Below, piece after piece: positions 1 to 9,861 of a DNA stretch of 64,000 nt (positions are counted from its first letter, which is position 1; every line of letters begins with the position of its first letter). Made by a program: the position numbers and the translations under genes. Source of the stretch: an uncultured Bartonella sp. (GTDB taxonomy: Bacteria; Pseudomonadota; Alphaproteobacteria; Rhizobiales; Rhizobiaceae); NCBI RefSeq assembly GCF_945277285.1, contig NZ_CALYPR010000001.1, positions 1,116,001 through 1,180,000 of the forward strand. The letters run 5' to 3'. The notes below the pieces were generated by a model. That model was not told the origin of the DNA. It saw nothing but the letters and a program-made list of their open reading frames with translations, and made no database searches.

Positions 1-36
1 AATTGTGAAAAAGTCTTAGTAGAAAGTCTCAAATAA
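1..36 (+). CDS. 3' end of an upstream CDS (partial)
   Basis: Frame 1 is open from the window edge to a TAA at 34-36 and reads NCEKVLVESLK. Eleven residues are too few to identify the protein. In related genomes rpsP (ribosomal protein S16) lies directly upstream of rimM, so this could be its C-terminus, but the residues do not prove it and chance reading is possible. The 61 bases that follow are AT-rich and contain no gene. Confidence 0.3.
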   Translation, partial: NCEKVLVESLK

Positions 37-97
37 AAAGTTAAATTCACGTAAAAAATTTAATTTACGGGGGCAAACGGCTCAACGTGAGAGGAAA

Positions 98-661
98 ATG
101 TTGAATCCTATGGAAAAACGCTCAGATAATCTTGTCCAGCTTGCCACCATTGTTGCTGCCCATGGCATCAAGGGAGATGTCAAAATCCAGACATTTACAG
201 CTGATCCGCTCGGTCTTTCTGCATATGGTGTTGTTGTTGACCGGAATCGACGTTCTTTTGAAATTGATCATATCAGACAAGTCAAGAATGCGGTTATTGT
301 GCATTTTTCCGGAATTGATGATCGCAATCAGGCCGAAATACTCAAAGGCACAGCCCTTTACATTGACCGTCAGCAATTGCCGGAAAATTTGCAAGAAGAT
401 GAATTTTACCAGACTGATCTTGTCGGGCTTAACGTCAGGGATGAAAATAATAAAACCGTTGGAACGGTAAATGCACTCTTTGATTTTGGTGGTGGTGATC
501 TTCTGGAATTGCTGACCGATAGCAGCAAACTGGTGCTTATTCCGTTTTCAAAGGCAGCAGTTCCGGAAGTTGATATCAAGAACGGTTTTATCCGCATTGA
601 TAGCGTGGCTGCCGGCCTCGTTGACGAAGTGGGCGAAAATGAACAAGGAGAAGGGAAATGA
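98..661 (+). CDS. rimM: Ribosome maturation factor RimM
   Basis: Cytoplasmic factor needed for late 30S assembly, acting around the S19/h33 head region (family knowledge). The 187-residue protein has the N-terminal RimM barrel ([12 protein letters not shown] near residue 20) and a C-terminal PRC barrel beginning around [10 protein letters not shown], with the typical GGGDLLEL stretch. Length is normal. The ATG at 98 follows GAGAGGA closely; a second ATG at 110 is also possible but too far from that ribosome-binding site. The stop overlaps the trmD start (ATGA), so translation is probably coupled, as expected for the conserved rimM-trmD-rplS cluster. Confidence 0.95.
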   Translation: MLNPMEKRSDNLVQLATIVAAHGIKGDVKIQTFTADPLGLSAYGVVVDRNRRSFEIDHIRQVKNAVIVHFSGIDDRNQAEILKGTALYIDRQQLPENLQEDEFYQTDLVGLNVRDENNKTVGTVNALFDFGGGDLLELLTDSSKLVLIPFSKAAVPEVDIKNGFIRIDSVAAGLVDEVGENEQGEGK

Positions 662-1356
662 GCTTTAAAGCTTTTGTGCTCACTCTTTATCCGGAAATGT
701 TTCCCGGTTTCCTTGGCCATTCCATGGCGGGACGCGCGCTTAAAAATGGCATCTGGTCGCTTGATACCATCCAGATCAGAGATTTTGCCAATGACCGTCA
801 CCATAGTGTGGATGATACACCCGCTGGAGGCGGTGCCGGCATGGTGATGAAGCCTGATGTTCTTGCCAAAGCGTTAGATAGCGTAGATGATAATTATATA
901 CGTTTATTAATGAGTCCGCGCGGGCGTCCTTTTGACCAAAAAATGGCACGTGAACTCACTGATAAAGGCGGAGTCACGCTGGTTTGCGGCCGTTTTGAAG
1001 GTGTCGATGAACGGGTAATCGAGGCACGAAATCTCGTGGAAGTGTCGATTGGTGATTATATCCTTTCAGGGGGCGAGGGGGCAGCTCTTATTATACTTGA
1101 TTCGATTGTGCGGCTGTTGCCCGGTGTCATGGGAAACAGCCAATCGGGAGAGCAGGAAAGTTTCGAGACAGGGCTTCTCGAATATCCCCAATATACAAGG
1201 CCGCAAATATTTGAAGGCCGTTCGATTCCGGAAGTTTTGACATCCGGAAACCATCAGGCGATCGAAAAGTGGCGCAAAAGTCGCGCGGAAGAAATAACAA
1301 AGGTGCGGCGGCCGGATCTTTATTTCGTTTACGAGAAAAATAACAGGAAAGCTTGA
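658..1356 (+). CDS. trmD: tRNA (guanine-N1-)-methyltransferase TrmD
   Basis: SAM-dependent enzyme that methylates G37 next to the anticodon of tRNAs reading CNN codons and prevents +1 frameshifting. The 232-residue protein shows the SPOUT trefoil-knot signatures: SPRGRPF (86-92), GRFEGVDER (111-119), GDYILSGGE (132-140) and [10 protein letters not shown] (173-182). It starts inside the rimM stop codon. About 177 bases separate it from rplS, and the second half of that gap is a structured GC-rich leader. Confidence 0.97.
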   Translation: MSFKAFVLTLYPEMFPGFLGHSMAGRALKNGIWSLDTIQIRDFANDRHHSVDDTPAGGGAGMVMKPDVLAKALDSVDDNYIRLLMSPRGRPFDQKMARELTDKGGVTLVCGRFEGVDERVIEARNLVEVSIGDYILSGGEGAALIILDSIVRLLPGVMGNSQSGEQESFETGLLEYPQYTRPQIFEGRSIPEVLTSGNHQAIEKWRKSRAEEITKVRRPDLYFVYEKNNRKA

Positions 1357-1437
1357 TTCAATTTCTGTGATAGTGTAATGGCAATCCACGTTTTCAGATG
1401 GTACGTCATCTGCATCCGGAAATTAATGGATGGTGAA

Positions 1438-1533
1438 CCCGCTCCTGCCGCAAGGCATAGCCGGAGGAACAAGGTTTCTAGGGCAAGAGTCGAGCGCTCT
1501 GACTGTTCGAGAAGAACATGAAGGATTGATGAG
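1438..1533 (+). promoter_or_regulatory. Structured 5' leader of rplS
   Basis: This stretch is richer in GC than the flanking intergenic DNA and can fold into three consecutive hairpins. The first has stem TGCC/GGCA (1446-1449 with 1454-1457) closed by a GCAA tetraloop and extended by CTCC/GGAG (1442-1445 with 1463-1466) across an asymmetric bulge. The second pairs AGTC (1488-1491) with GACT (1501-1504). The third pairs TGTTC (1504-1508) with GAACA (1514-1518). The last two share one base. AAGGA follows, nine bases before the rplS ATG. Leaders bound by the encoded ribosomal protein are common, so autoregulation by L19 is a reasonable inference, not shown. Confidence 0.5.
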
Positions 1534-1995
1534 ATGAATATTATACAACAGCTCGACGCCGAGCAACGCGCAAAAATTGAAGAAAAGCGCAAACTTCCTG
1601 CCTTTCAGGCTGGCGACACACTGCGTGTTTTGGTTCGCGTAACCGAAGGAACGCGTACTCGTATTCAGGCTTATGAAGGTGTTTGCATCGCCCGTTCGGG
1701 TGGTGGTCTTAACGAGACATTCACTGTTCGTAAAATTTCCTACGGTGAAGGGGTAGAGCGTGTATTCCCGGTCTATTCACCGCTTGTTGAAGGTGTCGAG
1801 GTTGTTCGTCGCGGTAATGTTCGTCGTGCCAAGCTTTATTATCTACGTGGTCTTACCGGTAAGGCGGCCCGTATTTCCGAAAAGCGGGATTATCGCAAGA
1901 AAGCGGTTGATGTGCCAAGCACCGGAAAAGCTGAAACAGTAACGGTTGAAACTGTTGTTGCTCCGCTACCGGACACAGAATCAAAAGCTGAATAA
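1534..1995 (+). CDS. rplS: 50S ribosomal protein L19
   Basis: L19 sits at the 30S-50S interface (bridge B6/B8). The N-terminal 115 residues match the family ([31 protein letters not shown], abridged; then [16 protein letters not shown]). The 153-residue length includes a C-terminal tail of about 35 residues rich in Val, Thr and Glu, as in other Hyphomicrobiales. It lies downstream of trmD and is closed by an intrinsic terminator. Confidence 0.97.
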   Translation: MNIIQQLDAEQRAKIEEKRKLPAFQAGDTLRVLVRVTEGTRTRIQAYEGVCIARSGGGLNETFTVRKISYGEGVERVFPVYSPLVEGVEVVRRGNVRRAKLYYLRGLTGKAARISEKRDYRKKAVDVPSTGKAETVTVETVVAPLPDTESKAE

Positions 1996-2023
1996 AAGCG
2001 GATTTAGTCTGTTACTAATAAAT

Positions 2024-2050
2024 AAAAGCGGCTTTTGAGCCGCTTTTTTA
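2024..2050 (+). terminator. Intrinsic terminator after rplS
   Basis: Perfect stem AAAAGCGGC (2024-2032) with GCCGCTTTT (2039-2047), a 6-base loop and a run of T residues. It ends the rimM-trmD-rplS transcript. Confidence 0.9.
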
Positions 2051-2138
2051 TTGGGCTCAATTTAAATAGTTTTGTAAATCGCTAAGGTCGTTCTTATCTA
2101 TGTTTACGTCAATTGACTTTTTAAACGATCAGCGAATA

Positions 2139-2195
2139 ATGAGCCGCTTAAAAGCAAAAACAACACTGTTAGGATATTCAAGGACAAAAGAATGA
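2139..2195 (+). CDS. Possible 18-residue upstream ORF overlapping leuC
   Basis: ATG at 2139 opens [18 protein letters not shown], whose TGA (2193-2195) overlaps the leuC ATG (2192). Three of 18 codons are Leu (TTA, CTG, TTA). There is no strong ribosome-binding site before it, so it may be chance. The stop/start overlap would allow translational coupling or a leucine-sensing leader peptide; no attenuator hairpin is obvious between it and leuC because the two touch. Confidence 0.25.
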   Translation: MSRLKAKTTLLGYSRTKE

Positions 2196-3601
2196 GTGCC
2201 CCGCGTACGCTTTATGACAAGATTTTTGAAGATCATATTGTAGACCGTCAGGAAGACGGCACATGCCTACTTTACATTGATCGCCATCTTGTCCATGAGG
2301 TCACAAGTCCGCAGGCTTTTGAGGGGTTGCGCTTGGCACATCGCTCTGTGCGTCATCCTGAAAAGACATTGGCCGTTGTCGATCATAATATTCCGACCTC
2401 GCCGGATCGGGCAAAAGGCATTAAAAACGAACAAAGTCGTATCCAAGTTGAAGCTTTGGCAAAAAATACCAACGAATTTGGCATTGAATATTTTAACCAG
2501 AATGACAAACGTCAGGGTATTGTCCATATTATCGGGCCAGAGCAGGGATTTACCCTGCCGGGAATGACAATTGTCTGCGGTGACAGCCACACTTCGACGC
2601 ATGGGGCATTCGGTGCTCTTGCCCACGGTATTGGTACGTCCGAGGTCGAGCACGTTCTGGCCACGCAAACTTTGATTCAGAAAAAGTCGAAGAATATGTT
2701 GGTCGAGGTCAATGGCCGGTTGGCACAAGGTGTAACTGCCAAGGATCTTGTTCTTGCCATTATTGGCAAAATTGGAACGGCTGGCGGCACAGGCCATGTC
2801 ATTGAATTTGCCGGAGAAGCCATTCGTAACCTTTCCATGGAAGGTCGAATGACGGTTTGCAATATGTCGATCGAGGCAGGAGCACGTGCCGGAATGATTG
2901 CACCGGATGAAACCACTTTCGAATATATTATGCGCCGCCCACGTGCACCGAAAGGTGAAATGCTCGAAAAAGCAATTGCCTATTGGAAGACACTCAAATC
3001 CGACGAAGGTGCCCATTATGATACGGTTGTAACGCTTGATGCTAACGAGCTTGTTCCTTCAGTAACCTGGGGGTCATCGCCGGAAGATGTGGTTCCGGTA
3101 ACCGGCGTTGTGCCCGATCCGGACAAAATTTCCGATGAAACCAAGCGGGCATCGAAAAAGCGCGCGCTGGAATATATGGGCTTGAGCGCAGGAACAAAAA
3201 TTACCGATATCAAGATTGATCGTGTCTTTATTGGTTCCTGTACCAATGGCCGTATCGAAGACATGCGTGCTGCCGCCTCTATGATCAAAGGTAAAAAAGT
3301 TGCCCCTACGGTTTCGGCAATGGTTGTGCCGGGATCGGGTCTGGTGAAAGCCCAGGCAGAAGAAGAAGGTCTCGACAAAATTTTCAAGGACGCCGGTTTT
3401 GACTGGCGGGAACCCGGCTGTTCAATGTGCCTTGCAATGAATGATGACCGGCTGGAACCGGGTGAACGCTGTGCATCCACTTCCAATCGCAACTTTGAAA
3501 GTCGTCAGGGGTATAAAGGGCGCACGCATCTGGTTTCTCCGGCTATGGCGGCTGCGGCAGCAATAGCCGGGCATTTTGTCGATGTTCGGGATTGGAAATA
3601 A
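2192..3601 (+). CDS. leuC: 3-isopropylmalate dehydratase large subunit LeuC
   Basis: Isomerises 2-isopropylmalate to 3-isopropylmalate in leucine synthesis together with LeuD, which is not in this window. The 469-residue protein has the aconitase-fold motif [20 protein letters not shown] (from residue 129) and three [4Fe-4S] ligands: Cys350 in GSCTNGR, and Cys410 and Cys413 in GCSMCLAMN. Length is standard. The start is supported by AAGGA nine bases upstream. It stands alone between the rplS terminator and a GNAT gene, the usual rhizobial arrangement with leuD elsewhere. Confidence 0.97.
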   Translation: MSAPRTLYDKIFEDHIVDRQEDGTCLLYIDRHLVHEVTSPQAFEGLRLAHRSVRHPEKTLAVVDHNIPTSPDRAKGIKNEQSRIQVEALAKNTNEFGIEYFNQNDKRQGIVHIIGPEQGFTLPGMTIVCGDSHTSTHGAFGALAHGIGTSEVEHVLATQTLIQKKSKNMLVEVNGRLAQGVTAKDLVLAIIGKIGTAGGTGHVIEFAGEAIRNLSMEGRMTVCNMSIEAGARAGMIAPDETTFEYIMRRPRAPKGEMLEKAIAYWKTLKSDEGAHYDTVVTLDANELVPSVTWGSSPEDVVPVTGVVPDPDKISDETKRASKKRALEYMGLSAGTKITDIKIDRVFIGSCTNGRIEDMRAAASMIKGKKVAPTVSAMVVPGSGLVKAQAEEEGLDKIFKDAGFDWREPGCSMCLAMNDDRLEPGERCASTSNRNFESRQGYKGRTHLVSPAMAAAAAIAGHFVDVRDWK

Positions 3602-3707
3602 AAGATGCGGCAAATTGTTTACGTTGATACGCGAACTCTTTACGTTTTGGTTTCGGCGCTTTAAACATAGTCTACGGTAAAGTGCCACCAAAGGGAGTTC
3701 GGGTATT

Positions 3708-4175
3708 ATGGCAGACACTAAAGAAGATCAGCACGCTGTCGCAATCAGTCTTTTACATTTGAAGGATGCACGTTTTCTTGCGCCTCTTCTTGCAAGCTAT
3801 ACTCAGGCGTTAAAACGGGGTGCACCGCGCCGCCCGGATGAATTCTACGCCGAACAGTTGTTGCAAGACCGTTCTGCAGAGGTGCTTGGCGCACGTGTTG
3901 ATGGAGAACTTGTCGGGTTTGTCATTTTTTATGACCATCCAGAGCCTGTTTCCGGCTTGCGCGCCGGGCAAGTCGACCATATCCATGTGCATCATGCCTA
4001 TCAGGGAAAAGGCATTGCCAAGGCGATGATCGACCTTTTATGCGATAAAGCGGAAGAGCGTGGCTGGACAAAATTGATTTTGAATGCACCGCGCATTCCC
4101 GAAGATGGCAAGAAACTTTATGAACAAATTGCCGTCAAAGGTGATTGGACGGGCTATATTATCCGCTTTGATTGA
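3708..4175 (+). CDS. GNAT-family N-acetyltransferase
   Basis: The 155-residue single-domain protein carries the acetyl-CoA pyrophosphate-binding motif YQGKGIA (98-104) after the beta-strand VDHIHVHHA, and a C-terminal LYEQIAVKGDWTGYII typical of small GNAT proteins. The acceptor substrate cannot be told from sequence. It follows leuC by 106 bases with no terminator between, so readthrough is possible, and it ends before a strong terminator. Confidence 0.85.
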   Translation: MADTKEDQHAVAISLLHLKDARFLAPLLASYTQALKRGAPRRPDEFYAEQLLQDRSAEVLGARVDGELVGFVIFYDHPEPVSGLRAGQVDHIHVHHAYQGKGIAKAMIDLLCDKAEERGWTKLILNAPRIPEDGKKLYEQIAVKGDWTGYIIRFD

Positions 4176-4230
4176 GTTTTGAACGAATTTGATACAAGCA
4201 GGATTGACAATCAGGAATTTAAAAAGCAAG

Positions 4231-4267
4231 AGCCGCTTTGTTTTGAAAAAAGCAAACGGCTTTTTTA
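4231..4267 (+). terminator. Intrinsic terminator after the GNAT gene
   Basis: AGCCG (4231-4235) pairs with CGGCT (4257-4261), extended by TTTG/CAAA (4237-4240 with 4253-4256), followed by a T run. Confidence 0.75.
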
Positions 4268-4711
4268 TTGTCTGTTATACGGGCTTGACAATCAAACAGC
4301 CGAGAATCACTTCCAAAGCCTCCAAAGTGCAAAACGGAAGGGTTACGAATATCAGAAACATGAATATAAAATTCAAGTTTTTTAACCGATTAAATCATGT
4401 TTTGTGCAAAAAACTATGCTTATTCGCAATGATTTGATGACCATAAAGTGTTTTACTGCTTTGACGTGGAGTGAAATCCGCATTAGAAGAAAAACAAGTT
4501 CTATAGTTTCAGACTTTAGAGCTATCGGTTGTTTTTGGGTGTGACCTTTAATCCGCCAACTGAAATGGCCGGCCTGTAGCATTGGAGGAAAATCGTTCCG
4601 ATGCATTGAGAATTTTTCCAACCTGTTTGCTGTGCGTGAAAGCAAAACAGACGGGAGGAATGGCGGGGATAGCTATACTAACTCGCGGTCAAAACCAGGT
4701 CAGGAAAGCCT
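4268..4711. other. Intergenic region before sdhC
   Basis: No supported gene. It should hold the sdh promoter and 5' leader. A hairpin (CTGTTTGCT at 4623-4631 with AGCAAAACAG at 4641-4650, one bulged A) lies about 60 bases before sdhC. AGGAAA six bases before 4712 is the sdhC ribosome-binding site. A GGGAGG at 4653-4658 sits only one base from an out-of-frame ATG and is unlikely to initiate. Confidence 0.6.
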
Positions 4712-5113
4712 ATGACAGACACGACAACGACAAAACCACGTCCTCTTTCACCACATGTCAGCATTTATCGCTGGCCGATTACGATGGCAATGTCAATTGC
4801 CCACCGTATTACCGGGGGTGCCCTTTACGTTGGCACCTTGTTCCTTGCAGCATGGCTGATGGCTGCAGCATCCGGCGAAGGAGCATTCGAGACAGTAAAT
4901 GGTCTTTTCAATTCGTTCATCGGCCGATGCATTTTGTTTCTTTATACATTGGCTCTTGTCCATCACCTTGTCGGTGGTGTGCGGCACTTTTTCTGGGATA
5001 CAAGAACCTATCTTTTAGAAAAACATTGCGCGACCAAAACAGCTTGGGCAACGGTCTTTATTTCCATTATCGCGACGCTTCTTATCTGGATCGCCGGTTA
5101 TTGCGTGCGTTAA
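4712..5113 (+). CDS. sdhC: Succinate dehydrogenase cytochrome b556 subunit SdhC
   Basis: Membrane anchor subunit of complex II, carrying heme b and part of the ubiquinone site. The 133-residue protein has the signature RPLSPHVSIYRWPITMAMSI at 10-29 followed by AHRITGG, three transmembrane helices (about 28-50, 63-85, 107-130) and the heme-ligand segment HHLVGGVRH (84-92). It begins the sdhCDAB operon; sdhD follows after 16 bases. Confidence 0.96.
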   Translation: MTDTTTTKPRPLSPHVSIYRWPITMAMSIAHRITGGALYVGTLFLAAWLMAAASGEGAFETVNGLFNSFIGRCILFLYTLALVHHLVGGVRHFFWDTRTYLLEKHCATKTAWATVFISIIATLLIWIAGYCVR

Positions 5114-5129
5114 TGGCAGGGAGATATTC

Positions 5130-5516
5130 ATGAAAAAAGATTTCAGAACAGAGCTTGGGAAAGTACGCGGCTGGGGGGCAGCCCATACCGGAACAAGTCA
5201 TTTTTGGGCGCAGCGTATGACAGCGCTCGCCAATGTCCCGCTATTCATCTTTTTTATTGTGCTTGTTGTCTCTCTCGTCGGGAAAGATTATGCAACCGTG
5301 CATGCAACATTGGCAAATCCGGTTGTTGCTGTTGTGATGGCGCTGATGGTGCTTTCCGGTATCTATCACATGAAACTGGGAATGCAGATCATTCTGGAAG
5401 ATTATCTTCCGAATGAAGCAACGCGCATTTTGATGTTGTCGCTCAATACGTTTTTTAGCTACCTTATTGGCGCGGGTCTTATTCTTGCCATTTTAAAAAT
5501 TTCATTGGGAGGTTGA
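5130..5516 (+). CDS. sdhD: Succinate dehydrogenase membrane anchor SdhD
   Basis: Second membrane anchor of complex II. The 128-residue protein has three predicted transmembrane segments (about 33-50, 61-84, 98-124), and the conserved YHMKLGMQIILEDY with His80 as likely heme ligand and the Asp-Tyr pair of the quinone site. AGGGAGA precedes the start. sdhA begins 5 bases after the stop, indicating one transcript. Confidence 0.95.
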   Translation: MKKDFRTELGKVRGWGAAHTGTSHFWAQRMTALANVPLFIFFIVLVVSLVGKDYATVHATLANPVVAVVMALMVLSGIYHMKLGMQIILEDYLPNEATRILMLSLNTFFSYLIGAGLILAILKISLGG

Positions 5517-5521
5517 TCTAG

Positions 5522-7366
5522 ATGGTCACCACTTCTTCAAATAGTTCCACGACAACAAGTGGAAAAGCCTATCATTATGTCGACCATAAATTCGACGTTG
5601 TGATTATTGGTGCAGGCGGTTCAGGTTTGCGTGCAACACTGGGAATGGCCGAACACGGGCTAAAAACGGCCTGTATTACCAAAGTATTTCCGACGCGCTC
5701 GCATACAGTTGCTGCACAAGGCGGTATTGCCGCATCGCTTTCCAATATGGGGCCCGATAATTGGCAGTGGCATATGTATGACACGATCAAGGGGTCTGAC
5801 TGGCTGGGCGATATGGATGCCATGGAATATCTGGTGCGCAATGCTCCGGCTGCTGTCTATGAGCTTGAACATTATGGCGTTCCATTTTCCCGTACAGAAG
5901 ATGGCAAAATCTATCAACGCCCGTTTGGTGGACATACCACCGATTTTGGTGCCGGTCCGCCGGTTCAACGGACATGCGCAGCTGCTGACCGTACGGGGCA
6001 TGCTATTTTGCATACGCTTTACGGTCAAAGCCTGAAACATAATGCGCAATTTTTTGTCGAATATTACGCACTCGATCTCATTATGACAGATGGCGTGTGC
6101 ACGGGTGTTGTTGCATGGAATCTTGATGACGGAACAATCCACCGTTTTTCGGCAAAAATGGTTGTTCTGGCAACAGGCGGATATGGACGTGCCTATTTCT
6201 CCGCGACATCGGCACATACCTGTACAGGTGATGGTGGCGGTATGGTTGCCCGTGCCGGATTGCCGCTTCAGGATATGGAGTTTGTGCAGTTCCATCCAAC
6301 CGGTATTTATGGTTCGGGATGTCTTATTACTGAAGGTGCCCGCGGTGAAGGTGGCTACCTGATCAACTCGGAAGGCGAGCGTTTTATGGAACGTTATGCT
6401 CCGTCGTTCAAGGATCTTGCCTCGCGTGATGTTGTCTCGCGCTGCATGACAATTGAAATTAGGGAAGGACGGGGTGTCGGTCCGAAGAAGGATCACATCT
6501 ATCTGGTTCTCAGCCACATTGATCCGGCAATTCTACATGAACGTCTGCCGGGTATTTCAGAATCGGCTCGCATTTTTGCTGGCGTCGATGTCACAAAAGA
6601 TCCGATACCGGTTATCCCGACGGTTCATTATAATATGGGCGGCATACCAACCAATTATTTTGGTGAAGTATTGAACCCGACAGCTGATGAGCCCGATCGT
6701 GTTCAACCCGGTTTGATGGCTGTCGGCGAAGCAGGATGTGCGTCGGTACACGGGGCCAATCGTCTTGGGTCAAACTCGTTGATTGATCTTGTGGTATTCG
6801 GTCGTGCAGCAGCCATTCGTGCTAGCGAGGTTATTGATCGCAAATCGGAAATTCCGCCGATCAATGAGAAGGCTGTCGACAAGATCATGGATCGTTTCGA
6901 TCATATCCGTCATGCCAATGGTCATCAGCCAACGGCAGAATTGCGTGAAAAGATGCAACGGGCGATGCAGGAAGATGCGGCCGTTTTCCGTACGGAAGAA
7001 TCGCTTCAACAAGGTTGCAAGCGCATTTCGGCAATTTGGAATGAATTGCCTGATGTGAAAGTAACCGATCGTTCGCTCATCTGGAATTGCGATCTGATGG
7101 AAACATTGGAATTGGAAAACCTCATGGCCAATGCGATTTCGACGGTCTATTCGGCGGAAGCTCGTCATGAGAGCCGGGGTGCGCATGCGCGTGAGGATTA
7201 TCCAGAGCGTGATGACAAGAATTGGCGTAAGCACACAATTTCGCGCTTGTCGGAAGATGGAAAGGTTTCTCTTTCCTATCGCGGTGTCCACCTTAACCCG
7301 TTAACCAAAGAGGAAGACGGTGGCATCTCGCTCAAGAAAATTGCGCCTAAGAAGCGCGTTTACTAA
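5522..7366 (+). CDS. sdhA: Succinate dehydrogenase flavoprotein subunit SdhA
   Basis: Oxidises succinate to fumarate at a covalently bound FAD on the cytoplasmic face. The 614-residue protein has the dinucleotide-binding [11 protein letters not shown] (28-38), the flavinylation motif HTVAAQGGI with His61, the substrate-site segments HPTGIYGSG and RLGSNSL, and the C-terminal [14 protein letters not shown] typical of SdhA. Full length. GGGAGG lies about ten bases before the ATG, overlapping the end of sdhD. Confidence 0.98.
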   Translation: MVTTSSNSSTTTSGKAYHYVDHKFDVVIIGAGGSGLRATLGMAEHGLKTACITKVFPTRSHTVAAQGGIAASLSNMGPDNWQWHMYDTIKGSDWLGDMDAMEYLVRNAPAAVYELEHYGVPFSRTEDGKIYQRPFGGHTTDFGAGPPVQRTCAAADRTGHAILHTLYGQSLKHNAQFFVEYYALDLIMTDGVCTGVVAWNLDDGTIHRFSAKMVVLATGGYGRAYFSATSAHTCTGDGGGMVARAGLPLQDMEFVQFHPTGIYGSGCLITEGARGEGGYLINSEGERFMERYAPSFKDLASRDVVSRCMTIEIREGRGVGPKKDHIYLVLSHIDPAILHERLPGISESARIFAGVDVTKDPIPVIPTVHYNMGGIPTNYFGEVLNPTADEPDRVQPGLMAVGEAGCASVHGANRLGSNSLIDLVVFGRAAAIRASEVIDRKSEIPPINEKAVDKIMDRFDHIRHANGHQPTAELREKMQRAMQEDAAVFRTEESLQQGCKRISAIWNELPDVKVTDRSLIWNCDLMETLELENLMANAISTVYSAEARHESRGAHAREDYPERDDKNWRKHTISRLSEDGKVSLSYRGVHLNPLTKEEDGGISLKKIAPKKRVY

Positions 7367-7381
7367 GGGGAGATACTGATA

Positions 7382-8161
7382 ATGGTTCATATGGCGCTTC
7401 CCAAGAATTCGCGGGTTCAGCCGGGAAAGGTTTGGCCAAAGCCGGCTGATACTACTAAGCTGACGGAATTCCATATCTATCGCTGGTCGCCGGATGACGA
7501 CCAGAACCCACGTCTCGACACGTATTATGTCGACCGTAATGAATGCGGGCCAATGATTCTTGATGGACTTTTATATATCAAGAACCATGTTGATCCGACA
7601 TTAACGTTGCGTCGGTCATGTCGTGAAGGTATTTGTGGTTCCTGTGCGATGAATATCGACGGGTCGAATACGCTTGCTTGTATAACCGGTATGGATGAAG
7701 TGAAACATCCAATCGTAATTTATCCGTTACCTTCTATGCCAGTGGTGAAAGATTTGGTGCCTGATCTCAATAGGTTCTATGCCCAACATCGTTCGATTGA
7801 GCCATGGTTGCATACGGTTTCTCCGGAGCCGGAAAAAGAATGGCTCCAAAGCCACGAAGACCGCCAGAAACTGGATGGATTGTATGAATGCATTCTTTGT
7901 GCTTGCTGCCAGACATCATGTCCGAGCTATTGGTGGAATGGTGACCGCTATCTCGGCCCGGCCGTTTTGTTGCAAGCCTATCGGTGGATTGCCGATACAC
8001 GTGACGAGGCCAAGGGGGAACGGCTGGATAATCTGGAAGATCCGTTCCGGCTCTATCGTTGCCACACAATTATGAATTGTGCCCAGACTTGCCCGAAGGG
8101 CTTAAATCCTGCCAAGGCAATCGCGGAAATCAAAAAATTGATGATTGAGCGGCGCGTATAA
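7382..8161 (+). CDS. sdhB: Succinate dehydrogenase iron-sulfur subunit SdhB
   Basis: Passes electrons from FAD to ubiquinone through three clusters. All ligands are visible in the 259-residue protein: Cys80, Cys85, Cys88 and Cys100 for [2Fe-2S], and the two ferredoxin-type groups Cys170/173/176/180 and Cys227/233/237 for [4Fe-4S] and [3Fe-4S]. GGGGAG precedes the ATG at 7382; an internal ATG three codons later is an alternative. It is the last gene of sdhCDAB and is followed by a strong terminator. Confidence 0.98.
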   Translation: MVHMALPKNSRVQPGKVWPKPADTTKLTEFHIYRWSPDDDQNPRLDTYYVDRNECGPMILDGLLYIKNHVDPTLTLRRSCREGICGSCAMNIDGSNTLACITGMDEVKHPIVIYPLPSMPVVKDLVPDLNRFYAQHRSIEPWLHTVSPEPEKEWLQSHEDRQKLDGLYECILCACCQTSCPSYWWNGDRYLGPAVLLQAYRWIADTRDEAKGERLDNLEDPFRLYRCHTIMNCAQTCPKGLNPAKAIAEIKKLMIERRV

Positions 8162-8196
8162 CACAACATTGAATAGTTGTTGAAAGCCTACGTTTT

Positions 8197-8228
8197 AAAA
8201 AGCCATGTGAGTTTTCACGTGGCTTTTT
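8197..8228 (+). terminator. Intrinsic terminator after sdhB
   Basis: A 14-bp stem AAAAAGCCATGTGA (8197-8210) with TCACGTGGCTTTTT (8215-8228), one G-U pair and loop GTTT. Confidence 0.92.
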
Positions 8229-8619
8229 ATTGATTGGCTCATTGGGTTTAAAAGACGGAGGTTCGTCCGTGCCATCACTGAAGAACGCAACACTCTCCAC
8301 CGCCAACGGAATCAATTTATTTTATAAAAACAGCAAAATTATTGCTGAACGCACATTTGATGAGAAAGGAATATTGTGATTGCATTAAAACTCGTAGGAC
8401 TTAAGCTGCTGCTTCGATCCTTGGTAAAATTGCAAAGCCCGTTCAGCGATATTCATTATTAGGGATAGAATAGCCATGTTGATGAATGAAATGTTTTTCA
8501 TACATACCGAGGCTAAAACAATGATGAAGGAACGCTTTGTGTTTCGCGATCAGGCCTGTTCTTTAATATTGTCGTTAAAAAAATAGCTCAAGCCTGATCG
8601 TTCAATTATCATGCCGTTT
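8229..8619. other. Intergenic region between converging sdhB and UbiH-like gene
   Basis: No confident gene. Two things stand out: a 36-codon GTG-initiated frame at 8269-8379 preceded by ACGGAGG, and a perfect 9-bp inverted repeat CGATCAGGC (8547-8555) / GCCTGATCG (8592-8600) just beyond the 3' end of the minus-strand gene. The repeat could be a transcript-end structure, although it lacks a T run directly after the stem. Confidence 0.5.
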
Positions 8620-9861
8620 TCAAAGTGCTTCGCCTAACAGAAGTTTTGGCGAGCCATTGGTAATTCCGGCTGCTTCTTGAATAAAATATTTTTTTAATCT
8701 GGGCATGCGTTCAACAACGCCGAGGCCGACATCGCGTAACAAGCGTATCGGCGAAATATCGTTGGAAAACAGCCGGTTCAGCACATCAGTTGTAATTCCC
8801 ATGCGTACTGTCTCGAACCTGCGCCAGGATTCGTAACGTTTGAGCGCCACGATCGAACCGATATCTAGTCCGAGGCGCGCCGTTTCGACGATAATCTCTG
8901 CAAGTGCAGCAACATCACGAAATCCCAGATTGAGCCCCTGACCGGAGATGGGGTGAATACCATGGGCAGCATCGCCCGCAAGAGCAAAACGCGGCTTTAC
9001 GAAACTTCTTGCAAGGGTCAGCCCGAAAGGATAGGCACGTCTTTCACCAACAAGTTTCAAAGCCCCTAAATGGTGTCCAAAGCGGGCCTCCAGCTCTTTT
9101 TCAAAAACAATATCATCAGCAGCCATCAGGTGCTTGGCATCTTTATCACGCTCATTCCATACGAGCGAAGACCGGTTGCCCTTAAGCGGCAAAATGGCAA
9201 ACGGACCGGCCGGCAAAAAATGCTCTTCCGCTCGTCCATTGTGGGGACGCTCATGTTCGACTGTACAAACAATGCCCATTTGGCCATAAGGCCAATAAAC
9301 GGTCTTGATATCGGCAATACTACGAAGCTTCGAGCGCGAACCGTCAGCAGCAACCAGAAGACGGCTCCGCAATGTTTTTCCATCACTCAGATCAATGACA
9401 ACTTCATTACCATTATTGGTAAAACTATTGACACACACCGCTTCCAATAAAGGAATGTCAAGCTGTTTTGCACGACGATGAAGTGCGCCGTTCAAATATT
9501 TATTTTCGACCATATAGGCAAAAGGTTCGCCCGGTGCAACATCTCCTTCAAACGTGAGAAATACCGGTCTGACAGGATCACTATTGCGTGAATCGGTGAC
9601 GATCATATCGTTGATTGGTTGCGATAGCGGCTCGACCTCATCCCAACAGTCAAGTTTTCCAAGCATACGAATGGCAGCTGCAGCAATTGCCGAAGCACGC
9701 GGGTCGGTTTTCCAGCTATCTTTAGGAGCAGCGTCGATTACAGCAATTTTCAGTGAAGGTATCGCCTGTTTGATTGCAACAGCCAGTGAAAGCCCGACAT
9801 AGGCACCTCCCGCAATTATGAGATCCAGTACTTTATCAGCAGGGGTTGAAGAAGAAGACAT
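8620..9861 (-). CDS. UbiH/UbiF/COQ6-family FAD-dependent ubiquinone hydroxylase
   Basis: A flavin monooxygenase of the class that hydroxylates the ubiquinone ring at the membrane. The 413-residue protein begins its Rossmann fold with LIIAGGAYVGLSLA (14-27), has the DG segment LVAADGSRSKLR, and the second FAD motif GDAAHGIHPISGQGLN (296-311). Which ring position it hydroxylates (UbiH, UbiF, UbiI or alphaproteobacterial UbiL type) cannot be decided from sequence. It is divergent from tesB; the start has GGAAGT upstream. Confidence 0.88.
   Translation of the reverse strand: MSSSSTPADKVLDLIIAGGAYVGLSLAVAIKQAIPSLKIAVIDAAPKDSWKTDPRASAIAAAAIRMLGKLDCWDEVEPLSQPINDMIVTDSRNSDPVRPVFLTFEGDVAPGEPFAYMVENKYLNGALHRRAKQLDIPLLEAVCVNSFTNNGNEVVIDLSDGKTLRSRLLVAADGSRSKLRSIADIKTVYWPYGQMGIVCTVEHERPHNGRAEEHFLPAGPFAILPLKGNRSSLVWNERDKDAKHLMAADDIVFEKELEARFGHHLGALKLVGERRAYPFGLTLARSFVKPRFALAGDAAHGIHPISGQGLNLGFRDVAALAEIIVETARLGLDIGSIVALKRYESWRRFETVRMGITTDVLNRLFSNDISPIRLLRDVGLGVVERMPRLKKYFIQEAAGITNGSPKLLLGEAL

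Noticed and set aside
2267-3016. 249-codon minus-strand frame inside leuC
   Set aside because: Antisense shadow of a confidently identified gene; Cys/His-rich composition with no family resemblance.
4179-4437. Small frames just after the GNAT gene
   Set aside because: They run through a clear intrinsic terminator and have no recognisable protein character.
4582-5133. 183-codon plus-strand frame covering sdhC
   Set aside because: It is an out-of-frame shadow of sdhC; the codon pattern and family match belong to the other frame, and its only good ribosome-binding site is one base from the ATG.
5660-6517. 285-codon minus-strand frame inside sdhA
   Set aside because: Antisense shadow; sdhA is intact and full length here.
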